From an uncultured Desulfofustis sp. (GTDB lineage: Bacteria; Desulfobacterota; Desulfobulbia; Desulfobulbales; Desulfocapsaceae), in contig CAJQNS010000061.1 of assembly GCA_905479735.1 (NCBI GenBank), forward strand, positions 1 through 64,000: a stretch of 64,000 nucleotides of DNA. The letters are read 5' to 3'. The notes under the pieces were generated by a model. That model was not told where the DNA came from and did no database searches. It worked only from the letters and a program-made list of their open reading frames with translations. Position 1 is the first letter of the stretch; the number at the start of each line of letters is the position of its first letter. Shown here piece by piece: positions 43,412 through 52,807 of this stretch. The translations under genes were made by a program, and so were the position numbers.

Positions 43412-44179
43412 TTACTCGCTTTTCTTTTCCTCTTTCATCTCTTCAGGAGCAGCAGCAGGGGCTGGCTCAGCAGGCGGTTCTTCAATGCCGAGCAGATCTA
43501 TCTCAAACACCAGAACCGAGTTGGGTTCGATCACCGGTGGTGCACCCGCCTCACCATAGGCGAGATTTGCCGGGATGGTGACCCGGTATTTAGAGCCAAC
43601 GGGCATAAGCTGCAGTGCTTCAGTCCAGCCTGGGATGACCTGACCTACCGGAAAAGTCACCGGCTCGCCTCGCTTGATAGAACTGTCGAATTCGGTACCG
43701 TCGATCAAGGTACCGACATAATCGACTTTGACCGTATCCTCGGCTGTAGGCTTCTCACCATCACCCGCCACCAGCACCTCGTACTGCAGGCCGCTGTCAG
43801 TGGTTGAAATCCCTTCTTTATTCTTGTTTTCTTCGAGATAGGCCTGGCCAGCGGCGCTGTTTTTCTGCTTCATCTCTTCGAGTTGGGCTTCCTGCTCGGC
43901 CTGGAGAGTGGCCGCAAACTCTTCCTGGGCACTGGTCATCTCTTCTTGGCTCAACCTCGGCTCGGTCCCGGTAAAACCGTCATCGAGGCCTTGTTTGAGA
44001 ATGTCGAAGTCGATCTTGCCCTTCATATTGATCAGGTATTTGCCCAGATCAAGACCGATCGAGTAGCTCACTTTATCTTTGTTCGTCTCCAGCGGCGTAT
44101 CAGCAGCTGAATCTGCAGCACTGAGGGTCAGCGGCAGAGAAACCAGCCCGAACAATATCGTTGCGATAATTCTTTTCAT
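43412..44179 (-). CDS. FKBP-type peptidyl-prolyl isomerase, periplasmic (FkpA/Mip-like)
   Basis: A 255-residue exported isomerase. I start at the ATG at 44179, 5 bases after GGAGATATG; the frame extends 10 codons further without need. Signal peptide about residues 1-20 (LSAADS). An N-terminal dimerisation domain (FKBP_N, residues 28-125, with SYSIGLDLGKYL) precedes the FKBP fold: VKVDYVGTLIDGTEFDSSIKRG (near 150), VIPGWTEALQLMPVGSKY, and LAYGEAGAPPVIEPNSVLVF. The Pro-rich tail ends in a Lys/Glu stretch. It aids folding of secreted and outer-membrane proteins. Confidence 0.9.
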   Translation of the reverse strand: MKRIIATILFGLVSLPLTLSAADSAADTPLETNKDKVSYSIGLDLGKYLINMKGKIDFDILKQGLDDGFTGTEPRLSQEEMTSAQEEFAATLQAEQEAQLEEMKQKNSAAGQAYLEENKNKEGISTTDSGLQYEVLVAGDGEKPTAEDTVKVDYVGTLIDGTEFDSSIKRGEPVTFPVGQVIPGWTEALQLMPVGSKYRVTIPANLAYGEAGAPPVIEPNSVLVFEIDLLGIEEPPAEPAPAAAPEEMKEEKKSE

Positions 44180-44319
44180 CATATCTCCTTGTTTTTGTTC
44201 ATGAATCATCCCTGCCTATAGGTCACATCCGGGAATCATCTGTTTGTAAACTATGAGGTTATACATTGCTGACCTAAAATGAGCCAGTAAATAATCATAG
44301 AAAGTTCCGGTTTTCCCTC

Positions 44320-44766
44320 TCAGATCACCACGATGGTGACTCCCGGGTTGGAAAAATCGGAGGCGCAGTCGCGTTCCAGATGAGGGAACCGGTGCAGCAA
44401 TGCTTTGCCAGGTCCTGTCCTCTTCCTGAACTTCTCACCAGCTATAGCAAAATTTATCTTCTTCCGTCGGCTCAGTTGGTCGAGAACCTTTCTGCATTCC
44501 ATTCGTATTCTGCCGCCTTTGCCCGTCGATCCGTAGCCATGGATCAGAGTTACAACCCGAACACGATCTGTTCTGGCCCGGGCCAGTTCATTCTCCATTT
44601 GTTTCAGGGCCGTTTCCACCAGGGGACGCCCGCGCTCGATATTTACTATTCGGTGAGGTATGTCAGGAGCAGGATCGGCAGATGTTGTATCCAATGGTGC
44701 GCCACAGAACTTACAGGCAACATCAGTCAAGATTATATCGTTGCCACAGACGGGACATTGAGACAT
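44320..44766 (-). CDS. Zinc-ribbon protein with Smr-like domain
   Basis: A 148-residue protein. The start at 44766 has GGAAG upstream; the ATG at 44790 adds 8 residues. An N-terminal zinc ribbon (CPVCG ... CKFCG, residues 4-22) is followed by an Smr-like domain, with VVTLIHGYGSTGKGGRIR (near residue 72) matching the HGxG-S-G-G loop of MutS2/Smr nuclease domains. Smr domains cut or bind nucleic acid, including stalled mRNA in ribosome rescue. The position between the FKBP and the (p)ppGpp synthetase genes fits a translation-stress role, but this is inference. Confidence 0.78.
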   Translation of the reverse strand: MSQCPVCGNDIILTDVACKFCGAPLDTTSADPAPDIPHRIVNIERGRPLVETALKQMENELARARTDRVRVVTLIHGYGSTGKGGRIRMECRKVLDQLSRRKKINFAIAGEKFRKRTGPGKALLHRFPHLERDCASDFSNPGVTIVVI

Positions 44767-44790
44767 GATAGATCTTCCAGGTAAAAACAA

Positions 44791-46974
44791 TCAGTGGCGG
44801 CGAACCGAAATCACCGCTTCCATCTGGCGCAGGTGCAGGAGAACCTCCTGGAGATGGTCCAGATTCCTGACCTCGAGGGCAATGCTGAATTCAGCACGGT
44901 CTTCCGCTGTTACATGGGCCGAGATCTCCACGATGGATGCCATATCGGCACCAATGGCGGAACTGATATCAGCGAAAATCCCCCTTCGGTTCTCGGCAGT
45001 TACCTTGACTTCCACCCGATAGCTCTGATGTTCCTGACTGTTCCAATACACCTCGATCCAGCGCTGAGGGTCGGAACTGAGCAAGTTAGTACAATCCGAT
45101 TTATGGACAGAGACGCCGCTGCCAGTGGTGATAAATCCGACAATAGGATCTCCTGGAACCGGATTGCAGCACTGACTTACCTTGGCCAGCATGTCATCGA
45201 TACCGTCAATACTGATTGCCGAACCGCTGCGACTGGCTCCCGAACGGACCTGTGAAGACATCACCTCGGCGATCTGTTCGGGAGTCATCTCTGAGGGTGC
45301 TTGTTCCTGCTCCCTGCGCATCTCTGGCGGATCGAGCGCCTTGACCAGATTTTCTATGGTAATGGCACCGCTGCCAACCTTGACCAGCATATCATCTAAA
45401 GAGTTGCAGCGAAGCGACTTGAGCAGCAGTTTGATGTGGCCGCTCTTGACCAGCCTTTTCAGGGTCAGGTTGTGCTTTTTCAGCTCCCGCTCGCACATCT
45501 CGCGGCCTAGCGCGAAAGACTTGTCCCGCTCTTCACGACGATACCATGACCGGATACGGTTCCTGGCCCTGCTGGTTTTAACCAGATCAAGCCAGCCCCG
45601 GCGGGGCCGCTGATTCGGTGAGGTGATAATCTCGACGATATCACCGTTCTGGAGTTCGTATTTCAGAGGTACGAGGCGGCCGTTCACCTTGGCCCCGGCA
45701 CAGTGATTGCCAACCTCGGTATGAATCGCATAGGCGAAATCGATGGGGCAGCTCTTGGCCGGCAGCTCTTTTACCTCGCCGTTTGGCGTCAAGGCATACA
45801 CTTCCGGATCGTGCAGTTCCCCTCGCAGACTTTCCAGGAATTCACGGGAATCCTCGACATCCTGCAGTGAGGTCACCAGGCTCTTCAGGTCCCTGAAAAG
45901 CCTGGCATCCTTATCCTTTACCTTCTGGCCATCCTTGTAGGCCCAGTGGGCGGCAACCCCTTCCTGGGCAACGCGGTCCATCTCCTCGGTCCGAATCTGA
46001 ATCTCTATGAAATGGTCTCGCGGCCCGACGACGGTGGTGTGCATCGACTGGTAGTTGTTGGTTTTGGGAACCGAAATAAAATCTTTGATCCTGCCGGGTA
46101 CCGGTGCCCAATTGGCATGAATAATTCCCAGAGCCTCGTAACACTCCTTGACCTCTTCGACGATAACTCTGAAGGCAACTTTGTCGTAAACCCGTTCAAG
46201 CGGGATGTCCTGGGCGATCAGCTTCTTGTAGATCGAATAAAGATGCTTGGGACGACCTAAAACACGAGTGGGGTAAACATTTCCGTATTTGAGCTTGTCA
46301 TAGAGAATGGCGATCATCTCATCGACATAACTCTGCCGTTCGGTGAGCGAGCTTTCGAGCCTGAGATTAAGATCCTCATACTCGGCAGGGTAGAGGTATC
46401 TAAAAGCAAAATCTTCCAGCTGGCGCTTGAGCCAATCGATACCCAGTCTGCTTGCCAGCGGGGCATAAAGATCCATGGTCTCCCTGGCCACTTCGATTTG
46501 GCGCTGACGCTCTACCAGATCGAGGAGCAGCAAGTCCTGAAGCCGGTCAATCAGGCGCACCAGCAAGACCCTGATGTCCGTGGCCATGGCCAACAGCATT
46601 TTTCGAACATTCTCAGCCTGACTGGTAAGCCGATTGTTAAACTGGACGCTGGTAATTTTGGTGGTTCCACTGACGATGTAGGCCACATCCCTGCCGAACT
46701 TCTCCTCGAGCTCCTCAAAGCGAACGCCGTTTTTCAAGGCACCATGCAGCAGGCCGGCAATGATGGTATCCATGTCCAGATGCATGGAGGCAAGGGTCGA
46801 GGCCACCTCAAGAGCGTGAATAAGGTAAGGCTCCCCAGAAAAATGTTTGCCGCTACGGTGGACGTCAACGGCAAGCTCCCAGGCTTCATCGATGGGACTC
46901 AGATCGACATCATGAAGATAATTGGCGGCCAGCAATTTCAAGCCGCCCGGATTTATGACAGAAGCCTGTTCCAT
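44791..46974 (-). CDS. RelA/SpoT-family (p)ppGpp synthetase with degenerate hydrolase domain
   Basis: A 727-residue long RSH protein. Domains: HD-like (about residues 30-180), synthetase (about 230-340), TGS (VYALTPNGEVKELPAKSCPIDFAYAIHTEVG, split across residues 392-425), Zn-finger/CC region (VSQCCNPVPGD), and a C-terminal ACT domain. The synthetase site is intact with RIKDFISVPKTNNYQSMHTT and QIRTEEMD. The HD motif expected as LLHDVVEDT reads LLHGALKNG, losing the Asp and the ED pair, so hydrolysis is probably lost. RIKD is the RxKD type found in bifunctional enzymes. The preceding gene proS is 27 bases upstream on the same strand. Confidence 0.9.
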   Translation of the reverse strand: MEQASVINPGGLKLLAANYLHDVDLSPIDEAWELAVDVHRSGKHFSGEPYLIHALEVASTLASMHLDMDTIIAGLLHGALKNGVRFEELEEKFGRDVAYIVSGTTKITSVQFNNRLTSQAENVRKMLLAMATDIRVLLVRLIDRLQDLLLLDLVERQRQIEVARETMDLYAPLASRLGIDWLKRQLEDFAFRYLYPAEYEDLNLRLESSLTERQSYVDEMIAILYDKLKYGNVYPTRVLGRPKHLYSIYKKLIAQDIPLERVYDKVAFRVIVEEVKECYEALGIIHANWAPVPGRIKDFISVPKTNNYQSMHTTVVGPRDHFIEIQIRTEEMDRVAQEGVAAHWAYKDGQKVKDKDARLFRDLKSLVTSLQDVEDSREFLESLRGELHDPEVYALTPNGEVKELPAKSCPIDFAYAIHTEVGNHCAGAKVNGRLVPLKYELQNGDIVEIITSPNQRPRRGWLDLVKTSRARNRIRSWYRREERDKSFALGREMCERELKKHNLTLKRLVKSGHIKLLLKSLRCNSLDDMLVKVGSGAITIENLVKALDPPEMRREQEQAPSEMTPEQIAEVMSSQVRSGASRSGSAISIDGIDDMLAKVSQCCNPVPGDPIVGFITTGSGVSVHKSDCTNLLSSDPQRWIEVYWNSQEHQSYRVEVKVTAENRRGIFADISSAIGADMASIVEISAHVTAEDRAEFSIALEVRNLDHLQEVLLHLRQMEAVISVRRH

Positions 46975-47001
46975 TTAGGCATACACCTGGACAACAATTT
47001 A

Positions 47002-48702
47002 TCAGTTGGCAATTTTCGAGGAGATATAGGAAACGACATCCTCAATCCCCACGTCTTCTGTTGTACCATCTTCTCGGCGGCGGACCTCAACCATCGAATT
47101 TTCCTTGAAGCGCTTGCCGACCGTAATCCGGTAAGGAAAACCGAGCAGATCCGCGTCCTTGAATTTGCTCCCAGGCCGTTCGTCCCGATCGTCGATAAAG
47201 GCGTCAAACCCGGCCTCGTTGAGCTGGATATAGATCTTTTCGGCAGCAGCGCTGACCTCATTATCATTGAGGTCAAGATTCAGCACTGTCACCTGATAGG
47301 GAGCCAGGGGAGCAGGAAAAATGATGCCGTGGGCATCATGGTTCTGCTCTATGGCGGCAGCCACCACGCGGCTGACACCGATGCCGTAGCAGCCCATGAC
47401 CAGCGGACGTCCGTTGCCGTCGCGGTCCTGGTAAAAGGCTTTCATCGATTCTGAATATGAGGTCCCGAGCTTGAAGATATGGCCAACTTCTATGCCCTCG
47501 ACCAACCGTATGGTTCCACCGCAGGAAGGACACGGATCGGCTGTGGTGAGCCGCCTGAAATCGGCAATCTCCCTGACCTCGAAATCTCTGCCCTGGTTGA
47601 CGTTCTGCAGATGGTGGTTCTTTTCGTTGGCGCCCACGGTCAGATTAACCATCTGGGTTACCTCCTGGTCGGCGAGCAACCGTATCCTGATGCCGACCGG
47701 TCCCAGATAACCGCTTGGCACTCCGGTGGCATCATAGATCTCCTTGTCGTCGGCCGGTCTTATCTCAGTGACGCCGAGATAGTTCTTGAGCTTGACTTCT
47801 TCGAGCTCGCAGTCACCGCGCAGCAGCACAGCCACAGGCTCATCATCGGCCAGGTAAACCAGAGTTTTGACAAGCTGATCGGGTTTAATAGCCAGGAACT
47901 CACAGACGCTGTTAACTTTGCGCTTGCCTGGAGTTTCTACCTTGACCATCGGTTGTTGCTCGACGCTATCGCCGGGCTCCGCCAGCTTGACTTCGGCCTT
48001 TTCGAGGTTGGCAGCCCAGCTGCAGTCGTTGCAGACGGCAATGGTGTCCTCGCCGGTGTCGGCCAGCACCATGAACTCGTGGGAGAAACTGCCGCCGATG
48101 GCGCCGGAATCTGCCTGCACACAGCGAAATTCAAGGCCGCAGCGCTGAAAAATGCGGTTATAGGCATCAAACATTTTCCGATACGACACCTCTGCGGCTT
48201 CATCGTCTACGTCAAACGAGTAGGCATCCTTCATGATAAATTCACGCCCCCTCATCAACCCGAACCGGGGTCGTATCTCGTCCCGGAACTTGGTCTGGAT
48301 CTGATAGAGATTCACCGGCAGATCTCTATAGGAATGCAGCTCCTTGCGGGCGATATCGGTGATTACCTCTTCATGGGTGGGGCCAAGGCAGGACTGGCGC
48401 TCATGACGGTCCCTGAAGCGCAGAAGTTCAGGCCCGTATTTCTCGTAGCGACCCGACTCCTGCCAGAGGTCGGCGGGCTGTACCATCGGCATTGACAATT
48501 CCTGGGCGCCGGCCCGGTTCATCTCTTCCCGGACGATATTCTCAACCCTCCTTATGGCCGCAAGGCCATAGGGCATATAGGTGTAGACACCGGAGGTCAG
48601 CTTCTTGATAAAGCCGGCGCGAAGCATCAATTGATGGCTGATTACCTCGGCCTCAGCCGGTACCTCTTTGAGTGTCGGAATCAAAATCTGTGAATAACGC
48701 AT
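47002..48702 (-). CDS. proS: Prolyl-tRNA synthetase
   Basis: A 566-residue class II synthetase of the bacterial ProS type with editing insertion. Motif 1 region YTYMPYGLAAIRRVENIVRE (residue 41), motif 2 LGPTHEEVITDIARKEL and FRDEIRPRFGLMRGREF (about 108-155), the editing domain (about 225-400, with KTLVYLADDEPVAVLLRGD), motif 3 MGCYGIGVSRVVAAAIEQ (near 440), and an anticodon-binding domain at the end. It charges tRNA-Pro. The start ATG at 48702 lies 9 bases after ispG's stop. Confidence 0.95.
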   Translation of the reverse strand: MRYSQILIPTLKEVPAEAEVISHQLMLRAGFIKKLTSGVYTYMPYGLAAIRRVENIVREEMNRAGAQELSMPMVQPADLWQESGRYEKYGPELLRFRDRHERQSCLGPTHEEVITDIARKELHSYRDLPVNLYQIQTKFRDEIRPRFGLMRGREFIMKDAYSFDVDDEAAEVSYRKMFDAYNRIFQRCGLEFRCVQADSGAIGGSFSHEFMVLADTGEDTIAVCNDCSWAANLEKAEVKLAEPGDSVEQQPMVKVETPGKRKVNSVCEFLAIKPDQLVKTLVYLADDEPVAVLLRGDCELEEVKLKNYLGVTEIRPADDKEIYDATGVPSGYLGPVGIRIRLLADQEVTQMVNLTVGANEKNHHLQNVNQGRDFEVREIADFRRLTTADPCPSCGGTIRLVEGIEVGHIFKLGTSYSESMKAFYQDRDGNGRPLVMGCYGIGVSRVVAAAIEQNHDAHGIIFPAPLAPYQVTVLNLDLNDNEVSAAAEKIYIQLNEAGFDAFIDDRDERPGSKFKDADLLGFPYRITVGKRFKENSMVEVRRREDGTTEDVGIEDVVSYISSKIAN

Positions 48703-48711
48703 GGTTTCCTT

Positions 48712-49824
48712 TTAAGCGGACTGATTATTATTTTTCTGCTCCTGGTCCTGAAGACGTTCGGCCTCCATTTTTTTCAACTCGTCCATGAAGACCTTCAGGA
48801 GCTCGTCTTCAGCAACCCGTTTAACAATTTCGCCCTTTTTGAAGATGATCCCCTTGCCGCGGCCGCCGGCCACCCCGATATCTGCCTCCCGTGCCTCTCC
48901 GGGACCATTTACTACGCAGCCCATAACCGCCACTTTAAGTGGAGATTTCATCGTCTGAATGTAGTCTTCCACCTCCTGAGCCAGAGAAAACAGATCAATC
49001 CCGGTACGACCGCAGGTCGGGCAAGAAATGAGCTCCGGGCCCCTCTCTCTAATTTTGAGCGACCGCAACAGCTCATAGGCCACCCGAATTTCCTCGACAG
49101 GATCCCGGGTCAACGAGATCCTGAAAGTGTCACCGATCCCCTCATTGAGCAGAATCCCCAGGGCCACACTTGATTTCACGGTACCGCCGATCAATCCTCC
49201 TGCCTCGGTCACCCCAAGGTGCAGCGGATAATCCAGTTTCTTTGACAGGGCGCGATAGCCATTTATCGTGGTAAGCACATCGGCCGATTTTATCGAGATC
49301 TTAATCTCGTGATAACCAAACTCCTCGATCAGCCTGACATTTCTCACTGCACTTTCAATCAGCGCTTGAGGTTTCTCGGCAGTCGGGTATCCATAGCGCT
49401 CGAGCAGATCCTTTTCTATGGAGCCGCTGTTGACCCCTACCCGGATCGGCACCTGCTGATGCCTGGCCGCATCCACCACCTTTTTCAAATTTTTAGGCCC
49501 ACCGAGATTGCCCGGATTGATCCTGATTCCCTGGGCACCTTGCTCCATTGCTGCCACCGCAAGCCGCCAGTCAAAATGGATATCACCAATCAGCGGGATT
49601 CCAATCTCCTCACGGATCTGTCGAATTGCCCGGGCCGCATCCAGATCGGGAACCGCGACTCTGATTATTTCACAACCCGCAGCCTCAAGCCGGTGGATTT
49701 GCTCAGCCGTCTTCTCGATATCGGCGGTATCGGTATTGGTCATCGACTGGACGCTTATCTGCGCACCACCACCGATCAACATACCACCGAGTTGTATCTG
49801 TCTCGTTTTACGCCTGACGATCAT
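48712..49824 (-). CDS. ispG: 4-hydroxy-3-methylbut-2-enyl diphosphate synthase (IspG/GcpE)
   Basis: A 370-residue iron-sulfur enzyme of the non-mevalonate isoprenoid pathway. The TIM-barrel domain begins RRKTRQIQLGGMLIGGGAQI and SVQSMTNTDTAD, with GIRINPGNLG and GVNSGSIEKDLL further on. The [4Fe-4S] ligands are the two Cys in SCPTCGRTGID (near residue 270) and the Cys in MGCVVNGPGEAREAD (near 305). It is the short bacterial form. The Gln-rich tail is poorly conserved. It sits with dxr in the same run of genes, so two MEP-pathway steps are clustered. Confidence 0.95.
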   Translation of the reverse strand: MIVRRKTRQIQLGGMLIGGGAQISVQSMTNTDTADIEKTAEQIHRLEAAGCEIIRVAVPDLDAARAIRQIREEIGIPLIGDIHFDWRLAVAAMEQGAQGIRINPGNLGGPKNLKKVVDAARHQQVPIRVGVNSGSIEKDLLERYGYPTAEKPQALIESAVRNVRLIEEFGYHEIKISIKSADVLTTINGYRALSKKLDYPLHLGVTEAGGLIGGTVKSSVALGILLNEGIGDTFRISLTRDPVEEIRVAYELLRSLKIRERGPELISCPTCGRTGIDLFSLAQEVEDYIQTMKSPLKVAVMGCVVNGPGEAREADIGVAGGRGKGIIFKKGEIVKRVAEDELLKVFMDELKKMEAERLQDQEQKNNNQSA

Positions 49825-49831
49825 ACCATAT

Positions 49832-50551
49832 TTATCCGGACTTGAGCGGGCTCACCAGGCTCAATTGTGCATCTGAAGAGCGCACATACTCAGGTGCTGC
49901 CTGATCGAGATCGAGATAGTTGCCCGCCGCCTGCTCAACCGAAGCGAGAAACCCAATATTAGCTGCCGAGGGCGAACTTATCCTGGTCAGCAGTTCAGCT
50001 TTCTCTCCCAGCAGCTCGCTGAAAACATCATTATAAACACGTACCCCGTCGCCCGCTATCGTCACCGGTTCGTTGATCAGTCCAGCCAGAGCTTTCGGTG
50101 GCATAACTGCCGGCTCTGAACATCTCACCACTTCCCCTCCCGGTCGATAGCGGTAAAAACAGCAGTATACCTCCTTCTTCCTGGCATCCATCGCCACACA
50201 GATCAGCCTTTCAGAGTGGACCGAGGCAGCCACCGCGTCCAGCGAGCTGATGCCTATCAGCGGCAGTCCTTGGCCATGGGCGAAGCCTTTGGCGGTAGCC
50301 ATGCCGATACGCAGGCCGGTGAAACTGCCGGGACCGGTTCCCAGGGCCAGGGTGCCAATGTCGGAAATTTTCATATCAACAGTCTGCAACAGCCAGTCAA
50401 TGGAACCGAGAAGCCGCCGAGAGTGGGTGACGCCAGAGTCGAAACTGAGTGCCCCCAGCACCTGCCCGTCAGTAAAGCCCCCTCGGGTGATGGCCACCGA
50501 GCAGTTACTGGTTGCCGTATCGAAGGCAAGTATGGCAGAAGCGGATGTCAT
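49832..50551 (-). CDS. tsaB: tRNA threonylcarbamoyladenosine biosynthesis protein TsaB
   Basis: A 239-residue actin-like ATPase-fold protein needed for the t6A modification at position 37 of ANN-decoding tRNAs, as the partner of TsaD. Signatures are LAFDTATSNCSVAI at the N-terminus, HSRRLLGSIDWLLQ (near residue 43), and LGTGPGSFTGLRIGMATAKG (near 70). The metal-binding motifs of TsaD are absent, as expected. Its start overlaps the rseP stop by four bases, coupling the two. Confidence 0.92.
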   Translation of the reverse strand: MTSASAILAFDTATSNCSVAITRGGFTDGQVLGALSFDSGVTHSRRLLGSIDWLLQTVDMKISDIGTLALGTGPGSFTGLRIGMATAKGFAHGQGLPLIGISSLDAVAASVHSERLICVAMDARKKEVYCCFYRYRPGGEVVRCSEPAVMPPKALAGLINEPVTIAGDGVRVYNDVFSELLGEKAELLTRISSPSAANIGFLASVEQAAGNYLDLDQAAPEYVRSSDAQLSLVSPLKSG

Positions 50552-51621
50552 TGGCTGAATATCCTGACGATATCGTTGTAAAAGACAAAGAGCATCAGAG
50601 TCCCGAGCAGGGCAATGCCAACCTGCTGGGCCAGAATCTGGGCCCGCTCATTAAGCGGTTTACGCCGGATTCCCTCAATGGTTAGAAATACCAGATGACC
50701 ACCATCGAGTACCGGGATCGGCAGCAGGTTGAGAATACCCAGGTTGACACTCAGCAGCCCCATGAAATGGGCCAGGTTAAGCCAACCGGCCCGGGCCTGC
50801 TCACCGGCAAGCTGGGCGATCAGAATGGGTCCGCCAAGTTCGGAAGCCGGAACCACGTTCTGGATTATTTTCACCACCCCCATAAAGGTCAGGTAGATGA
50901 ACATCCAGGTCTGCCAGATACCGGCCTGCAGTGCCTCGAAGGGCCCGGCCCGGCGGTAGTCGATCTGCTCCTTCTTGACGATGCCAATCATAAAGCGCTG
51001 TTCGACCTCTTCGCCGAAGACGTTGGTAACGCTGTCAATTCTCGGCGTGACGGGAATGGTCAGTTCCTCACCTTCGCGCACTATTCTGAACTCGAGCTGC
51101 CGGCCCTCACTGGTCGAGACGGTGGTGAGCACTTCCATCCAGCTACTGATCGTTTGGCCGTCGATGCCGATAATCGTGTCCCCCGCCTCTATACCTGATT
51201 GGGCTGCCGGAGACCCGGAACTGACTTCGCCGATTTCTGTTGTATCCCGGTTTTCAGGGATTCCCATTACCAGAAATATGAGAAAAAACAAAAAGACGGA
51301 GAACAGCAGATTGAACAAAGGACCGGCCAGCACAATGAAGAATCGATTCCAGACCGGCCGGGCAGCAAAAGAGCGCTCCTGATCCTCGGAATCGGCAGCT
51401 TCATCTGGATTCTCTCCGAGCATCTTTACATAGCCGCCGAGCGGAAATGCAGAGATCAGGTATTCGGTTTCACCGATTGTTTTACTGATCAGTTTTGGCC
51501 CGAAGCCGAGGGAGAATTTGAGGACCTTGACCTTGAACAACTTGGCGAACAGAAAATGGCCGAGTTCATGGACAAATATGAGAACACCGAGAACAACAAT
51601 AAAGGATACGAACGTATTCAT
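50548..51621 (-). CDS. rseP: Site-2 intramembrane metalloprotease RseP
   Basis: A 357-residue zinc protease. I start at the ATG at 51621, giving MNTFVSFIVVLGVLIFVHELGH; the frame extends upstream into dxr without support. HELGHFLFAK (residue 19) supplies two zinc ligands and the catalytic Glu; NLLPIPVLDGGHL near residue 300 gives the third ligand Asp. One PDZ domain (about residues 125-195, GSPAAQSGIEAGDTIIGIDG) is present, and four helices anchor it. It cleaves anti-sigma-E and signal-peptide remnants. The gene lies in the classical order dxr-rseP downstream of cdsA. Confidence 0.93.
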   Translation of the reverse strand: MNTFVSFIVVLGVLIFVHELGHFLFAKLFKVKVLKFSLGFGPKLISKTIGETEYLISAFPLGGYVKMLGENPDEAADSEDQERSFAARPVWNRFFIVLAGPLFNLLFSVFLFFLIFLVMGIPENRDTTEIGEVSSGSPAAQSGIEAGDTIIGIDGQTISSWMEVLTTVSTSEGRQLEFRIVREGEELTIPVTPRIDSVTNVFGEEVEQRFMIGIVKKEQIDYRRAGPFEALQAGIWQTWMFIYLTFMGVVKIIQNVVPASELGGPILIAQLAGEQARAGWLNLAHFMGLLSVNLGILNLLPIPVLDGGHLVFLTIEGIRRKPLNERAQILAQQVGIALLGTLMLFVFYNDIVRIFSQ

Positions 51622-51652
51622 AGCTAATAGTTCAAGAAATCTTCTGAGATCT

Positions 51653-52807
51653 TTACTTGGGTATGAGCGATTCGGCCAGTTTTCTGGCCTCGCCGTCGGC
51701 CTCAATCAAGCCTGCCAGATCCAGATCCTGGCCGTTTTCAAGGCTGGACATGGTCTGTTCGACAATGGTGGAAATCTGGGGAAAGGAAATCCTCATATCG
51801 AGAAAAGCCGCCACCGCCACCTCGTTTGCCGCGTTCAACACGGCACTGCTTGTACCACCCCGCTCGAGTGCCTCGAAAGCCAGCCGCAAAGCCGGAAAGC
51901 GTGTGAAATCTGGTTCATAGAACTCGAGGTCACTGCATTGCCAGAGATTCAGCGGTTTCAACCCCAGGGCAATACGCTCGGGATAGGACAGGGCGTAGGC
52001 AATCGGGATTTTCATATCCGGAATACCCAGCTGGGCCAGTACCGATCCGTCCTGATACTCAACCAGTGAATGGACTATGGACTGTGGATGTACGGCTACC
52101 CTGATGGACTGTGGTTCCATGCCAAAAAGCCAATGGGCTTCGATGACTTCGAGTCCTTTGTTCATCATGGTGGCCGAGTCGATGCTTATTTTTTTGCCCA
52201 TGGACCAGTTCGGGTGGTTAAGCGCCTCGTCACAGGTCACTTTGAGAAGATCCTCTGTCGGGGTGTGCAGGAACGGCCCACCTGAGGCGGTAAGAATAAG
52301 CTGGGAGACATCCTCGCGCCGTCCGGCTTCAAGCGCCTGGAAAATGGCGCTGTGTTCGGAATCGATGGGCAGCAGCCGAACCCGATTGTCGCGCACCTTC
52401 TGCATCACCAGCCTGCCGGCCACGACCAGTGTCTCCTTGTTGGCAAGGCCTATGTCCTTGCCTGCTTCGATGGCGCCGATGGTGGGCAGCAGGCCAGCAG
52501 CACCTACCACCGCGCAGATAGTCATCTCGACTCCATCCAGAGCGGCCACCGCAACATTTCCCTCGTTTCCCCAGACAATCCGATCAGCAAACTCCGAGGG
52601 CAGCATGGTCAAGAGCTGCTCGGCATGTCCCTCATCGATCACCGAGATCAATTTCGGCTTAAACTCGAGGATCTGGTCGCTGAACAATTTGACATTGCGG
52701 CCTGCGGCCAAGCCGAGAATCTGAAACCGATCGGGAAACTGACGAACGATGTTGAGAACGTTGATGCCTATTGAGCCAGTGGATCCGAGAACGGAAAGAT
52801 TCTTCAT
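51653..52807 (-). CDS. dxr: 1-deoxy-D-xylulose 5-phosphate reductoisomerase
   Basis: A 384-residue enzyme catalysing the first committed step of the MEP isoprenoid pathway. The NADPH site is LSVLGSTGSIGINVLNIV (residues 4-21), LANKETLVVAGRLV follows near 118, and the active-site PIDSEHSAIFQ (near 145), TASGGPF (about 180), and MNKGLEVIEAHWLFG (about 225) are present. A TTG one codon before the ATG at 52807 is the longest frame. The start overlaps the cdsA stop. Confidence 0.95.
   Translation of the reverse strand: MKNLSVLGSTGSIGINVLNIVRQFPDRFQILGLAAGRNVKLFSDQILEFKPKLISVIDEGHAEQLLTMLPSEFADRIVWGNEGNVAVAALDGVEMTICAVVGAAGLLPTIGAIEAGKDIGLANKETLVVAGRLVMQKVRDNRVRLLPIDSEHSAIFQALEAGRREDVSQLILTASGGPFLHTPTEDLLKVTCDEALNHPNWSMGKKISIDSATMMNKGLEVIEAHWLFGMEPQSIRVAVHPQSIVHSLVEYQDGSVLAQLGIPDMKIPIAYALSYPERIALGLKPLNLWQCSDLEFYEPDFTRFPALRLAFEALERGGTSSAVLNAANEVAVAAFLDMRISFPQISTIVEQTMSSLENGQDLDLAGLIEADGEARKLAESLIPK

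Noticed and set aside
46498-48495. Long plus-strand frames (318 and 338 codons)
   Set aside because: They lie opposite relA and proS and have no motifs. High-GC genes commonly leave open antisense frames.
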